A stretch of 64,000 bases of DNA from Stenotrophomonas maltophilia (lineage in GTDB: Bacteria > Pseudomonadota > Gammaproteobacteria > Xanthomonadales > Xanthomonadaceae). A program made the position numbers and the translations under genes. A model generated the notes under the pieces. It was not told the DNA's origin. It was given only the letters and a program-made list of their open reading frames with translations, and did not search any database. Positions 51,399-62,167 of the stretch are shown here, in pieces. Numbering within the stretch: the stretch's first letter is position 1; the number at the start of each line of letters is the position of its first letter. The stretch is taken from assembly GCF_900186865.1 (NCBI RefSeq), contig NZ_LT906480.1:2436001-2500000 (forward strand), given 5' to 3'.

Positions 51399-52667
51399 AT
51401 GAGTGACGCGATCACCGCCATCCTCGATGTGCACGACAACCCGCGCACGTGCAACGACAGCCAGAGCATGCTGCTGGCGCTGGCGACTGAGCAGCCGGGC
51501 CAGCTCGGTGCGCTGATGCGGCTGGCCCTTGCCCGGCGTTCACCCAGCTCGGCCTTTCTCGACATGACGCTGGATCTGCTGCCCGACGAAGCGGTTGCGC
51601 CGATCTGTGCCGAGGCCTGGCGTCGCTATCGTGATGGCGAGCGCGGTGAGCTGCTGGCCAGCGTGATCGAATTCGCCAGCTACCAGGCGCCGCAGGTGCT
51701 GCAGGACGACTGGGAGGCCTTGCTGGCGATTGCCAGTGAGAATGAGCTGCAGCTGGCTTCGCAGGTGTGGCGGGGCCTGCCGTCTGCCACTGCCGTGCAG
51801 TGGGCGCAGATTCTGGCCGAAGCCGATGACGATCGCGAAATGGCGCGGGCCAGGGCGCTGCTGCTCGCGGCGCAGCCCGAGAGCTATGCCGTTGCCCGCG
51901 GCTACCTCGCTGACTGGGGCGCGCTGGATGCTGAGGTCTGGGCGCATTGGGCCGGCGTGGCTGATGGGCCGCTGCCGCGCCGCCTGCATGGGGAGCGGCC
52001 GCTGCACATCCGCTTTGGCCGCGAGCAGCATCGCGCGCAGCAGGCGGACGAACCGAGCTGGCGCAAGCGTATCTGGCGCCTGCACCCGACCTGGAATGGT
52101 GGGCAGGTGCACCATGCGGGGCAGATGGGAGGGCCGCTGGAAGCGTTGTGTGGCAGCTGCCATGCACCGCTGCAGCGCCTGCTGCGAACCGACGCTGCCG
52201 CGGTGCAGCCGGGCGCGGCGGGTGAGATCACGCTGGGCCTGTGCCTGGACTGCTGCGGCTGGGAAGACCCGCCCGTGCGCTTCTATCGCCACGATGCCGT
52301 CGGCCTGCCCAGCTGCCACCCCAGCCAGCGTCTGGAGGTGCCGGCCACGCCGACCGACAGCGGTGACCTGATGCGTGCCGAGATCGGCCTGGTCGCCATG
52401 GATACCATGCGGTGGCAGCAGCAGGACTGGGGCCAGTCCAACCATCGGCAGAACCTGTCGCGCGTGGGCGGCGCGCCCAGCTGGGTGCAGAGTGCCTGGT
52501 ACCCGGCGTGCATCGATTGCGGCGAGGAGATGCCCTTCGTGATGCAGCTGGATTCGACGCTGCCGACCACGAGTGAGGGCACGCTGCTGTGGGGCAGCGG
52601 CGGCATGCTCTATACGTTCTGGTGCGCGACGTGTCGGGTGAGTGGGCACTTCTGGCAGTGCACCTGA
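51399..52667 (+). CDS. Cysteine-rich protein with DUF1963/YwqG-like C-terminus
   Basis: A 422-aa cytoplasmic protein. The N-terminal half (1-200) looks like helical repeats (DLLPDEAVAPICAEAWRRY, DDWEALLAIASENELQLASQVW). The C-terminal half resembles DUF1963: VGGAPSWVQSAWYPACIDCGEEMPFVMQLDS, then WGSGGMLYTFWCATC. Four Cys pairs (CGSC, CLDC, CIDC, CATC) suggest zinc binding. The ATG at 51399 has AAGGAG upstream, and the open frame extends further back across aat but is not coding there. Function is unknown. DUF1963 domains occur in some immunity-like and polymorphic-toxin-associated proteins, but no toxin is nearby. Confidence 0.78.
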   Translation: MSDAITAILDVHDNPRTCNDSQSMLLALATEQPGQLGALMRLALARRSPSSAFLDMTLDLLPDEAVAPICAEAWRRYRDGERGELLASVIEFASYQAPQVLQDDWEALLAIASENELQLASQVWRGLPSATAVQWAQILAEADDDREMARARALLLAAQPESYAVARGYLADWGALDAEVWAHWAGVADGPLPRRLHGERPLHIRFGREQHRAQQADEPSWRKRIWRLHPTWNGGQVHHAGQMGGPLEALCGSCHAPLQRLLRTDAAAVQPGAAGEITLGLCLDCCGWEDPPVRFYRHDAVGLPSCHPSQRLEVPATPTDSGDLMRAEIGLVAMDTMRWQQQDWGQSNHRQNLSRVGGAPSWVQSAWYPACIDCGEEMPFVMQLDSTLPTTSEGTLLWGSGGMLYTFWCATCRVSGHFWQCT

Positions 52668-52693
52668 GCGCAGCGCGCTCGCCATTGTCCTGA

Positions 52694-52796
52694 TAGGTGC
52701 CAACGTTGGTTGGCGCGCCCCGCTGCCCTGGTAGGTGCCAACCTTGGTTGGCACGCTTCTCGGCGCCGCGCCAGTCGAGCAAGCCCGACTCTACGG
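52694..52796. repeat. Three GTAG-type hairpins between two convergent genes
   Basis: TAGGTGCCAACGTTGGTTGGCGCG at 52694-52717, GTAGGTGCCAACC-TT-GGTTGGCAC at 52731-52754, and CAGTCGAGCAAGCCCGACTCTACGG at 52772-52796. The last supplies the stop codon TAG (52791-52793) of the acyltransferase gene. Confidence 0.82.
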
Positions 52797-53915
52797 CTCT
52801 ACGCGGAACGGCCCATGCCCCTGCAGCTCCTGCTGGTAGCGCCGCACATCGCGCCGTTCCTGCCGGCACCAGTCCTGCAGTGCTTCTGCGAAATCCGCAT
52901 CGGCCACCCAGTGCCGGCTGCGCACCAGCGTCGGCAGGAAGCCCCGCGCCAGCTTGTGCTCGCCCTGTGCACCCGGTTCGAATCGGGTCAGCCCTTCGCG
53001 CAGGCAGTACTCGATACCCTGGTAGTAGCAGGCCTCGAAGTGCAGGCCGGGCAGGGTGGCGCCGCCCCAGTAGCGGCCGTACAGGGTGTCGCCACCGCGC
53101 AGGCACAGCGCGCCGGCAATCGGCTCGCCGTCCTGTTCGGCCAGGAACAGCACCAGCCCGCGGCCCAATGAAATGGCCAGATGGCGCAGGAAGGCCTCGG
53201 TGAGCGCCGGGGCGTTGCCGTACTCGAGGAACGTCTGCAGGTAGAAGCGATACATCGCCTGCAGGTCCGCGCGGCTGGCTTCATCGCCGTGCACCACGCG
53301 GAAGGTGATGCCCTGGCGGGTGACTTTGGCCCGTTCCTGGCGGATGTTCTTGCGATGCTTGTGGTTCATCGCGCCAAGGAACTGCTCGAATGTGGCCCAA
53401 TCGCCCGGGTTCTGCCACTGGAACTGCACGTCTTCGCGCAGCAGCCAGTCATCGCCGAACAGCGCCTCGTCCACTGCGGTGTGGAAGTTGATATGGGCCG
53501 AGGACACGTCCAGTGCAGGCAGCGCCTCGCGCAATGCCGACAGCAAGGTGGCGCGACCTGAATCGTGACGGGCCAGCAACCGCGGGCCGGTGACCGGCGA
53601 GTACGGCACCGCGCCCAGCCACTTCGGATAGTAATCGCGGCCATGACGGGCATACGCGTTGGCCCACGCATGGTCGAACACGAACTCGCCGTGCGAATTG
53701 GTCTTCAGGTAGCCCGGAATGGCGCCGACCAAGCTGTCGCCTTCCCAGAGCGTGAAGTGCCGGGGCTGCCAGCCCCAGTCCTCGCGCAGGCAGCCGTGCT
53801 GTTCAAGGCCTGAGAGGAAGGCGTGGCTGACGAAGGGGTTCTGACCGTCGTGCAGGGCATCCCAGTCGGTGGCGGGGATGGACTGCAGGGAGTCGAGGAA
53901 GCGGGGGGAAGGCAT
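52791..53915 (-). CDS. GNAT/FemAB-like acyltransferase (DUF482)
   Basis: A 374-aa protein of the family once called DUF482, a two-GNAT-lobe fold akin to FemAB. Typical segments are NPFVSHAFLSGLEQHGCLREDWGWQPRHFTLW, GPRLLARHD, LFGDDWLLREDVQFQWQNP and GDTLYGRYWGGATLPGLHFEACYYQGIEYCLREGLTRFEPGAQGEHKLARGF. Substrates are not established. Peptidoglycan or peptide N-acylation has been suggested. The stop codon is part of a REP. It shares a bidirectional terminator region with trxB upstream. Confidence 0.85.
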   Translation of the reverse strand: MPSPRFLDSLQSIPATDWDALHDGQNPFVSHAFLSGLEQHGCLREDWGWQPRHFTLWEGDSLVGAIPGYLKTNSHGEFVFDHAWANAYARHGRDYYPKWLGAVPYSPVTGPRLLARHDSGRATLLSALREALPALDVSSAHINFHTAVDEALFGDDWLLREDVQFQWQNPGDWATFEQFLGAMNHKHRKNIRQERAKVTRQGITFRVVHGDEASRADLQAMYRFYLQTFLEYGNAPALTEAFLRHLAISLGRGLVLFLAEQDGEPIAGALCLRGGDTLYGRYWGGATLPGLHFEACYYQGIEYCLREGLTRFEPGAQGEHKLARGFLPTLVRSRHWVADADFAEALQDWCRQERRDVRRYQQELQGHGPFRVEP

Positions 53916-53942
53916 GAGGGAAGGATAGGGCAGATGAAACAG

Positions 53943-53970
53943 AAAGGCCGACGCACTGGCGTCGGCCTTT
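53943..53970 (-). terminator. Terminator of trxB
   Basis: AAAGGCCGACGC-N4-GCGTCGGCCTTT is a 12-bp perfect stem, followed on the minus strand by CTGTTTC after the TTT of the stem. It lies 47 bases after the trxB stop. Confidence 0.82.
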
Positions 53971-54017
53971 CATCCGGAGTCGGGCGTGGCTCGGCCCTAC
54001 AGGAGCGGGTCAGCCTC

Positions 54018-55082
<1,065 letters not shown>

Positions 55083-55222
55083 TCAAGCCGATGAACGGAA
55101 CGCCGTCATCCAGCAGTGGTTTCGGCCCCCGGATTGGCCTGCCGGACGTCGCATAACTGAAAACTGACGCCGTCTCATTTATTATCAATCACTAACAGCG
55201 CATTCCAAAGGTATGGTCTAAG

Positions 55223-57583
55223 GTGGCGAAGCAGGTCCCCGAACGCTCCAAGTCCGACGACAGCAAGGCGTCACGTCGCACGGCCGCGGCGGCGACGACC
55301 GACAATCCACGCCGCCAGCGCCTCTGGCGCGATCTGGGCCTGATCGCCATCGCGCCGGCCCTGCTGTACCTGGCGGCCAGTCTTTTCACGTATTCAGCGA
55401 CTGATCCGGGCTGGTCGCATACCGGCAGCGTGGTCGCGCCAGTGCACAACCTGGGTGGCCGCGCCGGGGCCTGGATCGCCGACGTGCTGCTGCAGCTGTT
55501 CGGCTACATCGCCTTCCTGCTGCCGGTGGTGCTCGGCGCGCTGGCGTGGATCGCCATGTTCGGGCTCAAGCGAGAGAGCAAGGGCGAGAACGACCTGGAC
55601 CCGGCGCTGCGCCTGGTTGGCCTGGTCGGCTTCCTGATTGCCGGCACCGGCTTCCTGCATGTGCGCCTGTTCAGTGGCGATGTCTCCAGTGCCGGCGGCA
55701 TCCTCGGCAAGCTGGTCGGCAATTCGCTCACGGTGGGCTTCGGCGCGCTGGGCGCCAACCTGTTCGTGCTGGTGCTGCTGCTGGCCTCGATCACGCTCGC
55801 GACCGGGCTGTCCTGGTTCACGGTGATGGAGAAGATCGGCCGTGGCGTGATGTCGCTGGCGCCGTTGCTGGAACGCAAGAAGGAAGAAGTCACCGAGTGG
55901 AAGCAGACCCGGGTGATGCGCGAGGAGCGCCAGGAAGTGCGCAAGGCCGACGCCGAGGTGCGCGCCAAGCGCGAGCCGGTGAAGATCGAGCCGCGTCCGG
56001 AGCCGGTGATCGAGAAGAGCGATCGGGCCAAGCGCGACACCCAGATTCCGATGTTCCGCGGCGTCAACGGTGATGGCTCGGACCTGCCGCCGCTGGCGCT
56101 GCTGGATGATCCCAAGCCGCAGCCCAAGGGCTACGACGAAGAGACGCTGGAGACCCTGTCGCGGCAGATCGAGTTCAAGCTGAAGGACTTCCGCATCGAT
56201 GCGCAGGTGGTCGGCGCCAATCCCGGCCCGGTCATCACCCGCTTCGAGATCGAGCCGGCACCGGGCATCAAGGTCAGCCAGATCAGTTCGCTGGACAAGG
56301 ACATCGCGCGCGGCTTGTCGGTGAAGTCGGTGCGCGTGGTCGACGTCATTCCGGGCAAGTCGGTGATCGGCCTGGAAATCCCCAACGTCACCCGCGAGAT
56401 GATCTTCCTGTCCGAGCTGCTGCGCTCGAAGGAATATGACAAGTCGACCAGCGTACTGACCCTGGCGCTGGGCAAGGACATCGCCGGTCGCCCGACCGTG
56501 GCCGACCTGGCACGCATGCCGCATCTGCTGGTGGCCGGTACCACCGGTTCGGGCAAGTCGGTGGCGGTCAACGCGATGGTGCTGAGCCTGCTGTTCAAGG
56601 CCTCGCCGAAAGACCTGCGGATGCTGATGATCGACCCGAAGATGCTCGAACTGAGCGTCTACCAGGGCATCCCGCACCTGCTGGCACCTGTGGTCACCGA
56701 CATGAAGGAGGCCGCCAACGGCCTGCGCTGGTGCGTGGCCGAGATGGAGCGCCGCTACAAGTTGATGAGCGCAGTGGGCGTGCGCAACCTGGCCGGCTTC
56801 AACAAGAAGGTGAAGGAAGCCCAGGACGCAGGACAGCCGCTGATGGACCCGCTGTTCAAGCCGAACCCGGAGCTCGGCGAGGCACCGCGTCCGCTGGAAA
56901 CGCTGCCGTTCATCGTCATCTTCATCGACGAATTCGCCGACATGATGATGATCGTCGGCAAGAAGGTGGAAGAGCTGATCGCGCGCCTGGCGCAGAAGGC
57001 GCGTGCGGCCGGCATCCACCTGATCCTGGCCACGCAGCGCCCGTCGGTGGACGTGATCACCGGCCTGATCAAGGCCAACATCCCGACCCGTATCGCCTTC
57101 CAGGTCAGCTCCAAGATTGACTCGCGCACCATCCTCGACCAGTCCGGCGCGGAAACACTGCTGGGCCACGGCGACATGTTGTACCTGCCGCCGGGCACCG
57201 CGCTGCCCGAGCGCGTGCATGGTGCGTTCGTGTCCGACGATGAAGTGCATCGCGTGGTCGAGCACCTCAAGGCGATGGGACCTGCCGACTATGTCGACGG
57301 CGTGCTGGACGAAGTTCAGACGATGGGCGACGGCGTGGTCGTCGGCGCCACCGGCCTGCCCGAGAACAGTTCGTCCGGCGACGAGTCCGACCCGTTGTAT
57401 GACGAAGCGCTGCGGGTGGTCACCGAGACCCGCCGTGCATCGATTTCCGGCGTGCAGCGCCGGCTGAAGATCGGCTACAACCGTGCAGCGCGACTGATCG
57501 AGGCCATGGAAGCGGCCGGCGTGGTCAGCCCGCCCGAGCACAACGGCGACCGCACGGTGCTGGCACCGCCGCCGCCGAAGTAA
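55223..57583 (+). CDS. ftsK: DNA translocase FtsK
   Basis: A 786-aa protein starting at GTG. It has four transmembrane helices in the first 200 residues and a charged linker of only about 90 residues. The motor has Walker A GTTGSGKS near 438 and Walker [14 protein letters not shown] near 562. The C-terminal gamma winged helix ([33 protein letters not shown]) reads KOPS sequences. It pumps chromosomal DNA at the septum and activates XerCD at dif. It is divergent from trxB. An AT-rich stretch with TTTATTATCA (about 55176-55187) may hold its promoter. Confidence 0.97.
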   Translation: MAKQVPERSKSDDSKASRRTAAAATTDNPRRQRLWRDLGLIAIAPALLYLAASLFTYSATDPGWSHTGSVVAPVHNLGGRAGAWIADVLLQLFGYIAFLLPVVLGALAWIAMFGLKRESKGENDLDPALRLVGLVGFLIAGTGFLHVRLFSGDVSSAGGILGKLVGNSLTVGFGALGANLFVLVLLLASITLATGLSWFTVMEKIGRGVMSLAPLLERKKEEVTEWKQTRVMREERQEVRKADAEVRAKREPVKIEPRPEPVIEKSDRAKRDTQIPMFRGVNGDGSDLPPLALLDDPKPQPKGYDEETLETLSRQIEFKLKDFRIDAQVVGANPGPVITRFEIEPAPGIKVSQISSLDKDIARGLSVKSVRVVDVIPGKSVIGLEIPNVTREMIFLSELLRSKEYDKSTSVLTLALGKDIAGRPTVADLARMPHLLVAGTTGSGKSVAVNAMVLSLLFKASPKDLRMLMIDPKMLELSVYQGIPHLLAPVVTDMKEAANGLRWCVAEMERRYKLMSAVGVRNLAGFNKKVKEAQDAGQPLMDPLFKPNPELGEAPRPLETLPFIVIFIDEFADMMMIVGKKVEELIARLAQKARAAGIHLILATQRPSVDVITGLIKANIPTRIAFQVSSKIDSRTILDQSGAETLLGHGDMLYLPPGTALPERVHGAFVSDDEVHRVVEHLKAMGPADYVDGVLDEVQTMGDGVVVGATGLPENSSSGDESDPLYDEALRVVTETRRASISGVQRRLKIGYNRAARLIEAMEAAGVVSPPEHNGDRTVLAPPPPK

Positions 57584-57622
57584 GACCCGACGTATCCCCC
57601 ACGACGTCCAAGGAACCGACGC

Positions 57623-59566
57623 ATGCTTCACCCCGTACCAAGCGCGCTGGCACTGGCGCTGGCAGCCTTCCTGGCTGCCGGCCCGGCACTGGCAGACACC
57701 GCCACCTCCGCGCCCGCCACGGCGCCGCCTTCCACCAGCGGCGATACCGAAGCCAGCAACAACTTCAGCATTGTCCGTTACCGCGCCGACTACCAGGTGC
57801 GGCCGGATGCCGGCAATGTGCAGACCGAAACCTACGAAGTGCTGCTCAAGACCAAGGCCTCGGTCGAGCAGTTCAGCCAGGTGCGGCTGAGCTACAGCGA
57901 GAAGATGGAAACCCTGGAGGTGCTTGGCGCCTACACCATCACCGCCGACGGCCAGCGCCGTGACGTGCCGGCCGACCGCATCTACACCCAGGAAAGCTAC
58001 TCCAGCGCCTCGGCGGCGATGTATGCCGACCGCAAGGTGCGGGTGATCGTGTTCCCGAACCTGGCCCCGGGCACCCGTCTGTACTACCAGGTGCGCCGCA
58101 CCCAGGCCACGCCGTACTTCCCGGGCTATTTCGGCCTGTGGGAGACCTTCAATGTGTTCACCGAGTACGAGGACGCCGAAGTCACCCTGAGTGCGCCGGC
58201 CAACCTGCCGATGTTCATCGACAGCCGCGGCGTGCAGGGCAGCGATCGGCCGACGGTGAAGAATGGCCAGGCGCAGTGGCGCTGGCGCTACCAGCGTCGC
58301 GAGGCGATGCCGGCGCAGAACTGGTCGGCGGCGGGCTGGGAGTTCGGCCCGAACATCATGGCCAGTACCTATCGTGACTGGTCGCAGATGGGTCGCGCCT
58401 ACCAGCTCAAGGCGGGCCCGGCGGCCGAGGTGACCCCGGCGCTGCAGGCGCTGGCTGATGAGATCACCGCGGGTATCAGCGACCGCCGCGAGCAGGCTGA
58501 TGCGCTGTACCGCTGGGTTGCGCAGAACATCCGCTACGTGGCGGTGTACCTGGGCAATGGCGGGCTGGAGCCGAACAGCGCGCAGAGCATCCTCGACAAC
58601 CACTATGGTGACTGCAAGGACCATGTGACGATCCTGGAGGCGCTGCTGGCGGCCAAGGGGATCGCCAGCTCGCCAGTGCTGATCGGTGCCGGCGGTGGCC
58701 CGACGTTGCCGAAGATTCCGGTGCTGGGCCGCTTCAACCACGCCATCACCTACATTCCCGAGTTTGATCTGTACCTGGATTCGACCACCGCGTGGGCGCG
58801 CTTCGGTCAGCTGCCAGAGGGTGACCTGGGTGCACCGGTGATGCGTACCCGCGACGCCACGCTGGCGCGCACCCCGGCCAACACGCCGGAGCGTAACGCC
58901 ACCTCGATGGAGGTGCGTTTCACCTTCGACGCCAACGGCGACCTGCGCGGCGAGACCATTCCGAAGCTGGGCGAGAACGCCGAGATCGGCATGCGCGCCC
59001 AGTTCTCCCAGCTCAACGCGCAGAACCGTGCGCGCGCTGAAGAGCAGATCATGGCCGCCTCAGGTTTCGATGGGCGAGGGCAGCTGCAGATCCAGGGCGT
59101 GCCGGTCGACCTGACCCGGCCGTTTGGCTATCGCATGGCGTTCCAGGCCGAGGACTACGCCGACTTCAGCGTGGCCGGCGGCATGGCCGTGCCGGACCCG
59201 CCGGGTGGCGAGTCGGTGCGTGGGCTGTACGCCACTGCCTCGGCGCCGGCCAACGAAACGCCGTTCTACTGCAATGCCAGCCTGCGCGAGGAAACCTATC
59301 GCCTGCAGTTCCCGGCCAATGCGCCGATCATCGCCATCCCGGCCAGCCAGCGTTTCGCCAATGCCGCCGGCGAGTACCGGGTGGACTGGAGTCGCGAGGG
59401 CCAGGAGGTGATAGTGCACCACCGCTTGCAGCAGAATGCGGTGCGTGGGCCAGAGGCGTTGTGCCAGCCGCAGGACTATCCGGCGTTCCGCGCGCTGTAT
59501 CGCGAAGTGCGGCGTGGCTTCCGCGGCCAGGTGCTGTACGGCGAGCTGCCGGGATCCGGTGGCTGA
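57623..59566 (+). CDS. Exported DUF3857/transglutaminase-like protein
   Basis: A 647-aa protein with a signal peptide (LALALAAFLAAGPALA). A DUF3857 domain (about 55-220, FSIVRYRADYQVRPDAGNVQTETYEVLLKT) is followed by a transglutaminase core with Cys near 330 in NHYGDCKDHVTILEALL, His near 373 in FNHAITYI and Asp in YLDSTT. A beta-rich C-terminal domain follows. It is probably periplasmic or surface-exposed, as a protease or transamidase of unknown target. It lies 39 bp after ftsK and 111 bp before lolA. Confidence 0.88.
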   Translation: MLHPVPSALALALAAFLAAGPALADTATSAPATAPPSTSGDTEASNNFSIVRYRADYQVRPDAGNVQTETYEVLLKTKASVEQFSQVRLSYSEKMETLEVLGAYTITADGQRRDVPADRIYTQESYSSASAAMYADRKVRVIVFPNLAPGTRLYYQVRRTQATPYFPGYFGLWETFNVFTEYEDAEVTLSAPANLPMFIDSRGVQGSDRPTVKNGQAQWRWRYQRREAMPAQNWSAAGWEFGPNIMASTYRDWSQMGRAYQLKAGPAAEVTPALQALADEITAGISDRREQADALYRWVAQNIRYVAVYLGNGGLEPNSAQSILDNHYGDCKDHVTILEALLAAKGIASSPVLIGAGGGPTLPKIPVLGRFNHAITYIPEFDLYLDSTTAWARFGQLPEGDLGAPVMRTRDATLARTPANTPERNATSMEVRFTFDANGDLRGETIPKLGENAEIGMRAQFSQLNAQNRARAEEQIMAASGFDGRGQLQIQGVPVDLTRPFGYRMAFQAEDYADFSVAGGMAVPDPPGGESVRGLYATASAPANETPFYCNASLREETYRLQFPANAPIIAIPASQRFANAAGEYRVDWSREGQEVIVHHRLQQNAVRGPEALCQPQDYPAFRALYREVRRGFRGQVLYGELPGSGG

Positions 59567-59677
59567 ATCGCCGATGGATGTTCAGGGCGGCATAATGTCG
59601 CCCTGATCGCCCATTCATCTTTCCCCGGGCACACTGGCAACCACCTTTCCTGGCGCCCGCGCCCACAGGATTCCCGC

Positions 59678-60316
59678 ATGAACTTCCGCTTCCGCCGTTT
59701 CCTTGCCACCACCACCCTGGCCGTGGCCTGCGCCGCCGCTGGCAGCGCCTGGGCTGGCGCCCGCGATGACCTGAAGACCTTCACCAGCGGCTTGAAGGGC
59801 CTGGATGGCCAGTTCAGCCAGCAGGTGTTCGACAGTCGCGGCAAGGTGAAGGAATCGACCAGTGGCCGTGTGGCGCTGTCGGCGCCGCGCCTGTTCCGCT
59901 GGGAATACGTGCGCCCGCACGAACAGCTGATCGTGGCTGACGGCAGGAAGGTCTGGATGTACGAGCCGGACCTTGAGCAGGCCACCGTGCGCGAGCAGGG
60001 CAAGGAAGAGCAGAACAGCCCGCTGACCGCACTGATCAACCCGGCGCTGCTGGAGCAGCAGTACGACGTCAGTGAAGAGGCGGCACAGCGCGACGGCCTG
60101 CAGTGGCTGTCGCTGTCGCCGAAGCGCGAGACCGAAGCCAGCTTCCAGTACGCCGCGCTGGGCTTCAACGCGCAGGGCCTGGCCAAGATGGAAATCACCG
60201 ATGCGGTTGGCCAGCGTACCGTGATCAGCTTCAGTGGCTGGAAGCGCAATCCGGGCTTCGCGGCCGGCACCTTCAGCTTCACCCCGCCGAAGGGCACCGA
60301 CGTCATCGGCAATTGA
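59678..60316 (+). CDS. lolA: Outer-membrane lipoprotein carrier LolA
   Basis: A 212-aa periplasmic protein with signal peptide up to about residue 27 (TTTLAVACAAAGSAWA). The conserved LolA body follows (LKGLDGQFSQQVFDSRGKVKESTSGRVALSAPRLFRWEYVRPHEQLIVADGRKVWMYEPDLEQ). It shuttles lipoproteins from LolCDE to LolB. The order ftsK-...-lolA-rarA is common, but here rarA is separated by repeats and an accessory gene. Confidence 0.96.
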   Translation: MNFRFRRFLATTTLAVACAAAGSAWAGARDDLKTFTSGLKGLDGQFSQQVFDSRGKVKESTSGRVALSAPRLFRWEYVRPHEQLIVADGRKVWMYEPDLEQATVREQGKEEQNSPLTALINPALLEQQYDVSEEAAQRDGLQWLSLSPKRETEASFQYAALGFNAQGLAKMEITDAVGQRTVISFSGWKRNPGFAAGTFSFTPPKGTDVIGN

Positions 60317-60336
60317 TCTGTGGGTGGAGGCGCTTT

Positions 60337-60619
60337 GGTGGGGTGTCAACCTTGGTTGACACGCTGTTGATCTGCCGGCCAGCGGCCGGCACTACCACCC
60401 GTGCGGCCTGATCCGCCGGGCAGGGCCTGGTCCTACCTGCTCGGGTGGGTGTCAACCGGCACCACCTTGGTGGGTGTTAACCTTGGTTGACATGCTATTG
60501 ATCTGCCGGCCAGCGGCCGGCACTACCGACCCTTGCGGCCTGATCCGCCGGGCAGGGTTCGGCGCTGCCGCAATCCGACCTGACCCGCTCTGGTGGGTGC
60601 CAACCTTGGTTGGCACGCG
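60337..60619. repeat. REP cluster on the lolA side of an accessory gene
   Basis: It holds three hairpins of the CAACC-TT-GGTTG type (near 60343-60363, 60474-60494 and 60596-60617) and two GATCTGCCGGCC-AGC-GGCCGGCACTACC hairpins (near 60368-60397 and 60501-60526). The 57 bp at 60341-60397 recur without change at 62045-62101, beyond the 390-aa gene. The whole gap 60317-60629 is repeat material with no gene. Confidence 0.9.
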
Positions 60620-60629
60620 TTCGGCCAGC

Positions 60630-61802
60630 TCATCCGTTGTCCGGGTGAACGATCACCTGCCACGCGGTGCCATCAAATCGAATCAGGTCCCAGGGCGTCA
60701 GCACCCAAAGCACGCTACCGACGGAACTGATATCAACAATCGTTGCATCTCTCAGTTCTTCGGGGATGCCTTCCAGCAACGGTTCAACTACGCCGGTTTC
60801 TAGACTGTAGACGTAGAGGCCGCCATTCTCCGAGCCGATGTAAACCTGTTGCTTGTACTGGCACGCAGCGTTGAAGTTGATGCCTTCGCCGACTTCGTGT
60901 TGGAGGCACTCGAATCCAGTGGAGATGTCGCCCGTAACGATGGTGCCGTGCATTCCTACAAGGACGAGGCGGCCCTGGTCGGTCCTGCAAGCATGAAGCA
61001 GCTCCGCAGTAGTGACTTGTTCGGGCACGGTCCAGCTCGAGCCATCCCAGTGCGCAATCAGGCCTTGGGAGCCGATTGCGTAGAGGTCAGCAAAGCCCGT
61101 TCCGCAGAGGTCGTTCACGCTGCCCACGCGGAACTCAGCGAGTAGCTGGTTGAATCCTTCATCCTCCCGGACATGGGTCATGTGGGCTCGCCAATCGGCG
61201 AATCTCCGGCGAAGCTCTGCGTCGCGTTCCATCGGATCTCGAGGAAGTGCGGGAGCATCGCCCAGTTCGAGCAGGTGGCCGAAATCGTCGAGCCAACTGA
61301 CGAAGTCATCCAGATCCGACTCGTCTTCGTCCTCCTCGCAGAAGGCAGTCGCGAATTGGGTTGGAAGCTGCCGCCATCCGCCGTCGCCCCGATGATGGAT
61401 CTGTCCTCTTGTGCCCGCGCAGAAAAGGACGTCGCCCAGCAGTCGCAAACGGGTAAGACCTCCGGGAAAGTCGGCGCCTTCAGCCGGGACGTACTCGATC
61501 GTTGCCCCAGCACGGGAGTAATCTTCCAGCTGCCCATAGAAATCCAGGGCAAGCACACGACGGGGGCGACCGCCTTCTTCCTCCGGGACAAACTCTGTGG
61601 ACATCACCTGGAAGTCCTGCAGGTCATGGTAGAACCACTCCTCTCTGGGGGTGCGGCCAAAGACGAACATGCGGGTGGGTGGGCCTGGATCCGGGTCGTA
61701 GTATTCATGCCCAGGGCCTAGGGCGGCAGCCAGATAGTAGATGTCCGCATCGACCGCGCAGCCAGCAATGAACTCAAGGACATTGGATTCGGGATCTCGC
61801 AC
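60630..61802 (-). CDS. Unrecognised 390-aa protein, possible accessory gene
   Basis: A 390-aa acidic soluble protein starting at GTG with AGGA seven bases upstream. Repeated blade-like blocks (FADLYAIGSQGLIAHWDGSSWTVP, GRLVLVGMHGTIVTGD, QVYIGSENGGLYVYSL, SVLWVLTPWDLIRFDGTAWQVI) suggest a beta-propeller. An acidic central segment (EEDEDESDLDDFVSWLDDFGHL) and an RRRFADWR helix separate two halves. No catalytic motif was recognised. Its base composition looks less GC-rich than neighbours. It breaks the usual lolA-rarA order and is bracketed by REP clusters with a shared direct repeat. Similar propeller proteins occur as immunity-like cargo, an inference only. Confidence 0.75.
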   Translation of the reverse strand: MRDPESNVLEFIAGCAVDADIYYLAAALGPGHEYYDPDPGPPTRMFVFGRTPREEWFYHDLQDFQVMSTEFVPEEEGGRPRRVLALDFYGQLEDYSRAGATIEYVPAEGADFPGGLTRLRLLGDVLFCAGTRGQIHHRGDGGWRQLPTQFATAFCEEDEDESDLDDFVSWLDDFGHLLELGDAPALPRDPMERDAELRRRFADWRAHMTHVREDEGFNQLLAEFRVGSVNDLCGTGFADLYAIGSQGLIAHWDGSSWTVPEQVTTAELLHACRTDQGRLVLVGMHGTIVTGDISTGFECLQHEVGEGINFNAACQYKQQVYIGSENGGLYVYSLETGVVEPLLEGIPEELRDATIVDISSVGSVLWVLTPWDLIRFDGTAWQVIVHPDNG

Positions 61803-61945
61803 GCTTGGGTCCTGAAGGGTTGAGTTCCAAATTCTCGGTTACTGATGAGGACGCACGGACCCCGGGAAAGAGCGCTCTATGTTAATCAGTGGCTTACCGG
61901 TGGATTGGCTGCGGCGGCTTCGGCTCATTTCCGACACATTGAGGG

Positions 61946-62142
61946 GCTGCCGGCCAGCGGCCGGCACTACCACCCGTGCGGCGTGATCGCCGGCATGGCC
62001 TAGCGCCAACTGCTCCGGTGGGTGCCAACCGGCACTGCCTTGGTGGGTGTCAACCTTGGTTGACACGCTGTTGATCTGCCGGCCAGCGGCCGGCACTACC
62101 AGACATCGCGTCCCGCCCGCCGGGCACGGCCCGGCGCTACCG
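61946..62142. repeat. REP cluster on the rarA side of the accessory gene
   Basis: GGCTGCCGGCC-AGC-GGCCGGCACTACC near 61946-61972, the 57-bp direct repeat 62045-62101 identical to 60341-60397, and the hairpin CCGGGCACGGCCCGGCGCTACC at 62120-62141. No gene was seen in 61803-62167. Confidence 0.9.
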
Positions 62143-62155
62143 TTTGGCGGCGCGG

Positions 62156-62161
62156 TACAAT
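62156..62161 (+). promoter_or_regulatory. -10 box of rarA
   Basis: TACAAT ends six bases before GTG 62168-62170, placing the transcription start at the start codon. The same six-base spacing is seen at clpS. No clear -35 was found, and the upstream DNA is a REP hairpin. Confidence 0.5.
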
Positions 62162-62167
62162 GACCGG

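Noticed and set aside
55394..58741. 1115-codon frame antisense to ftsK and the transglutaminase gene
   Set aside because: Composition is that of an antisense shadow, and both sense genes are clear family members.
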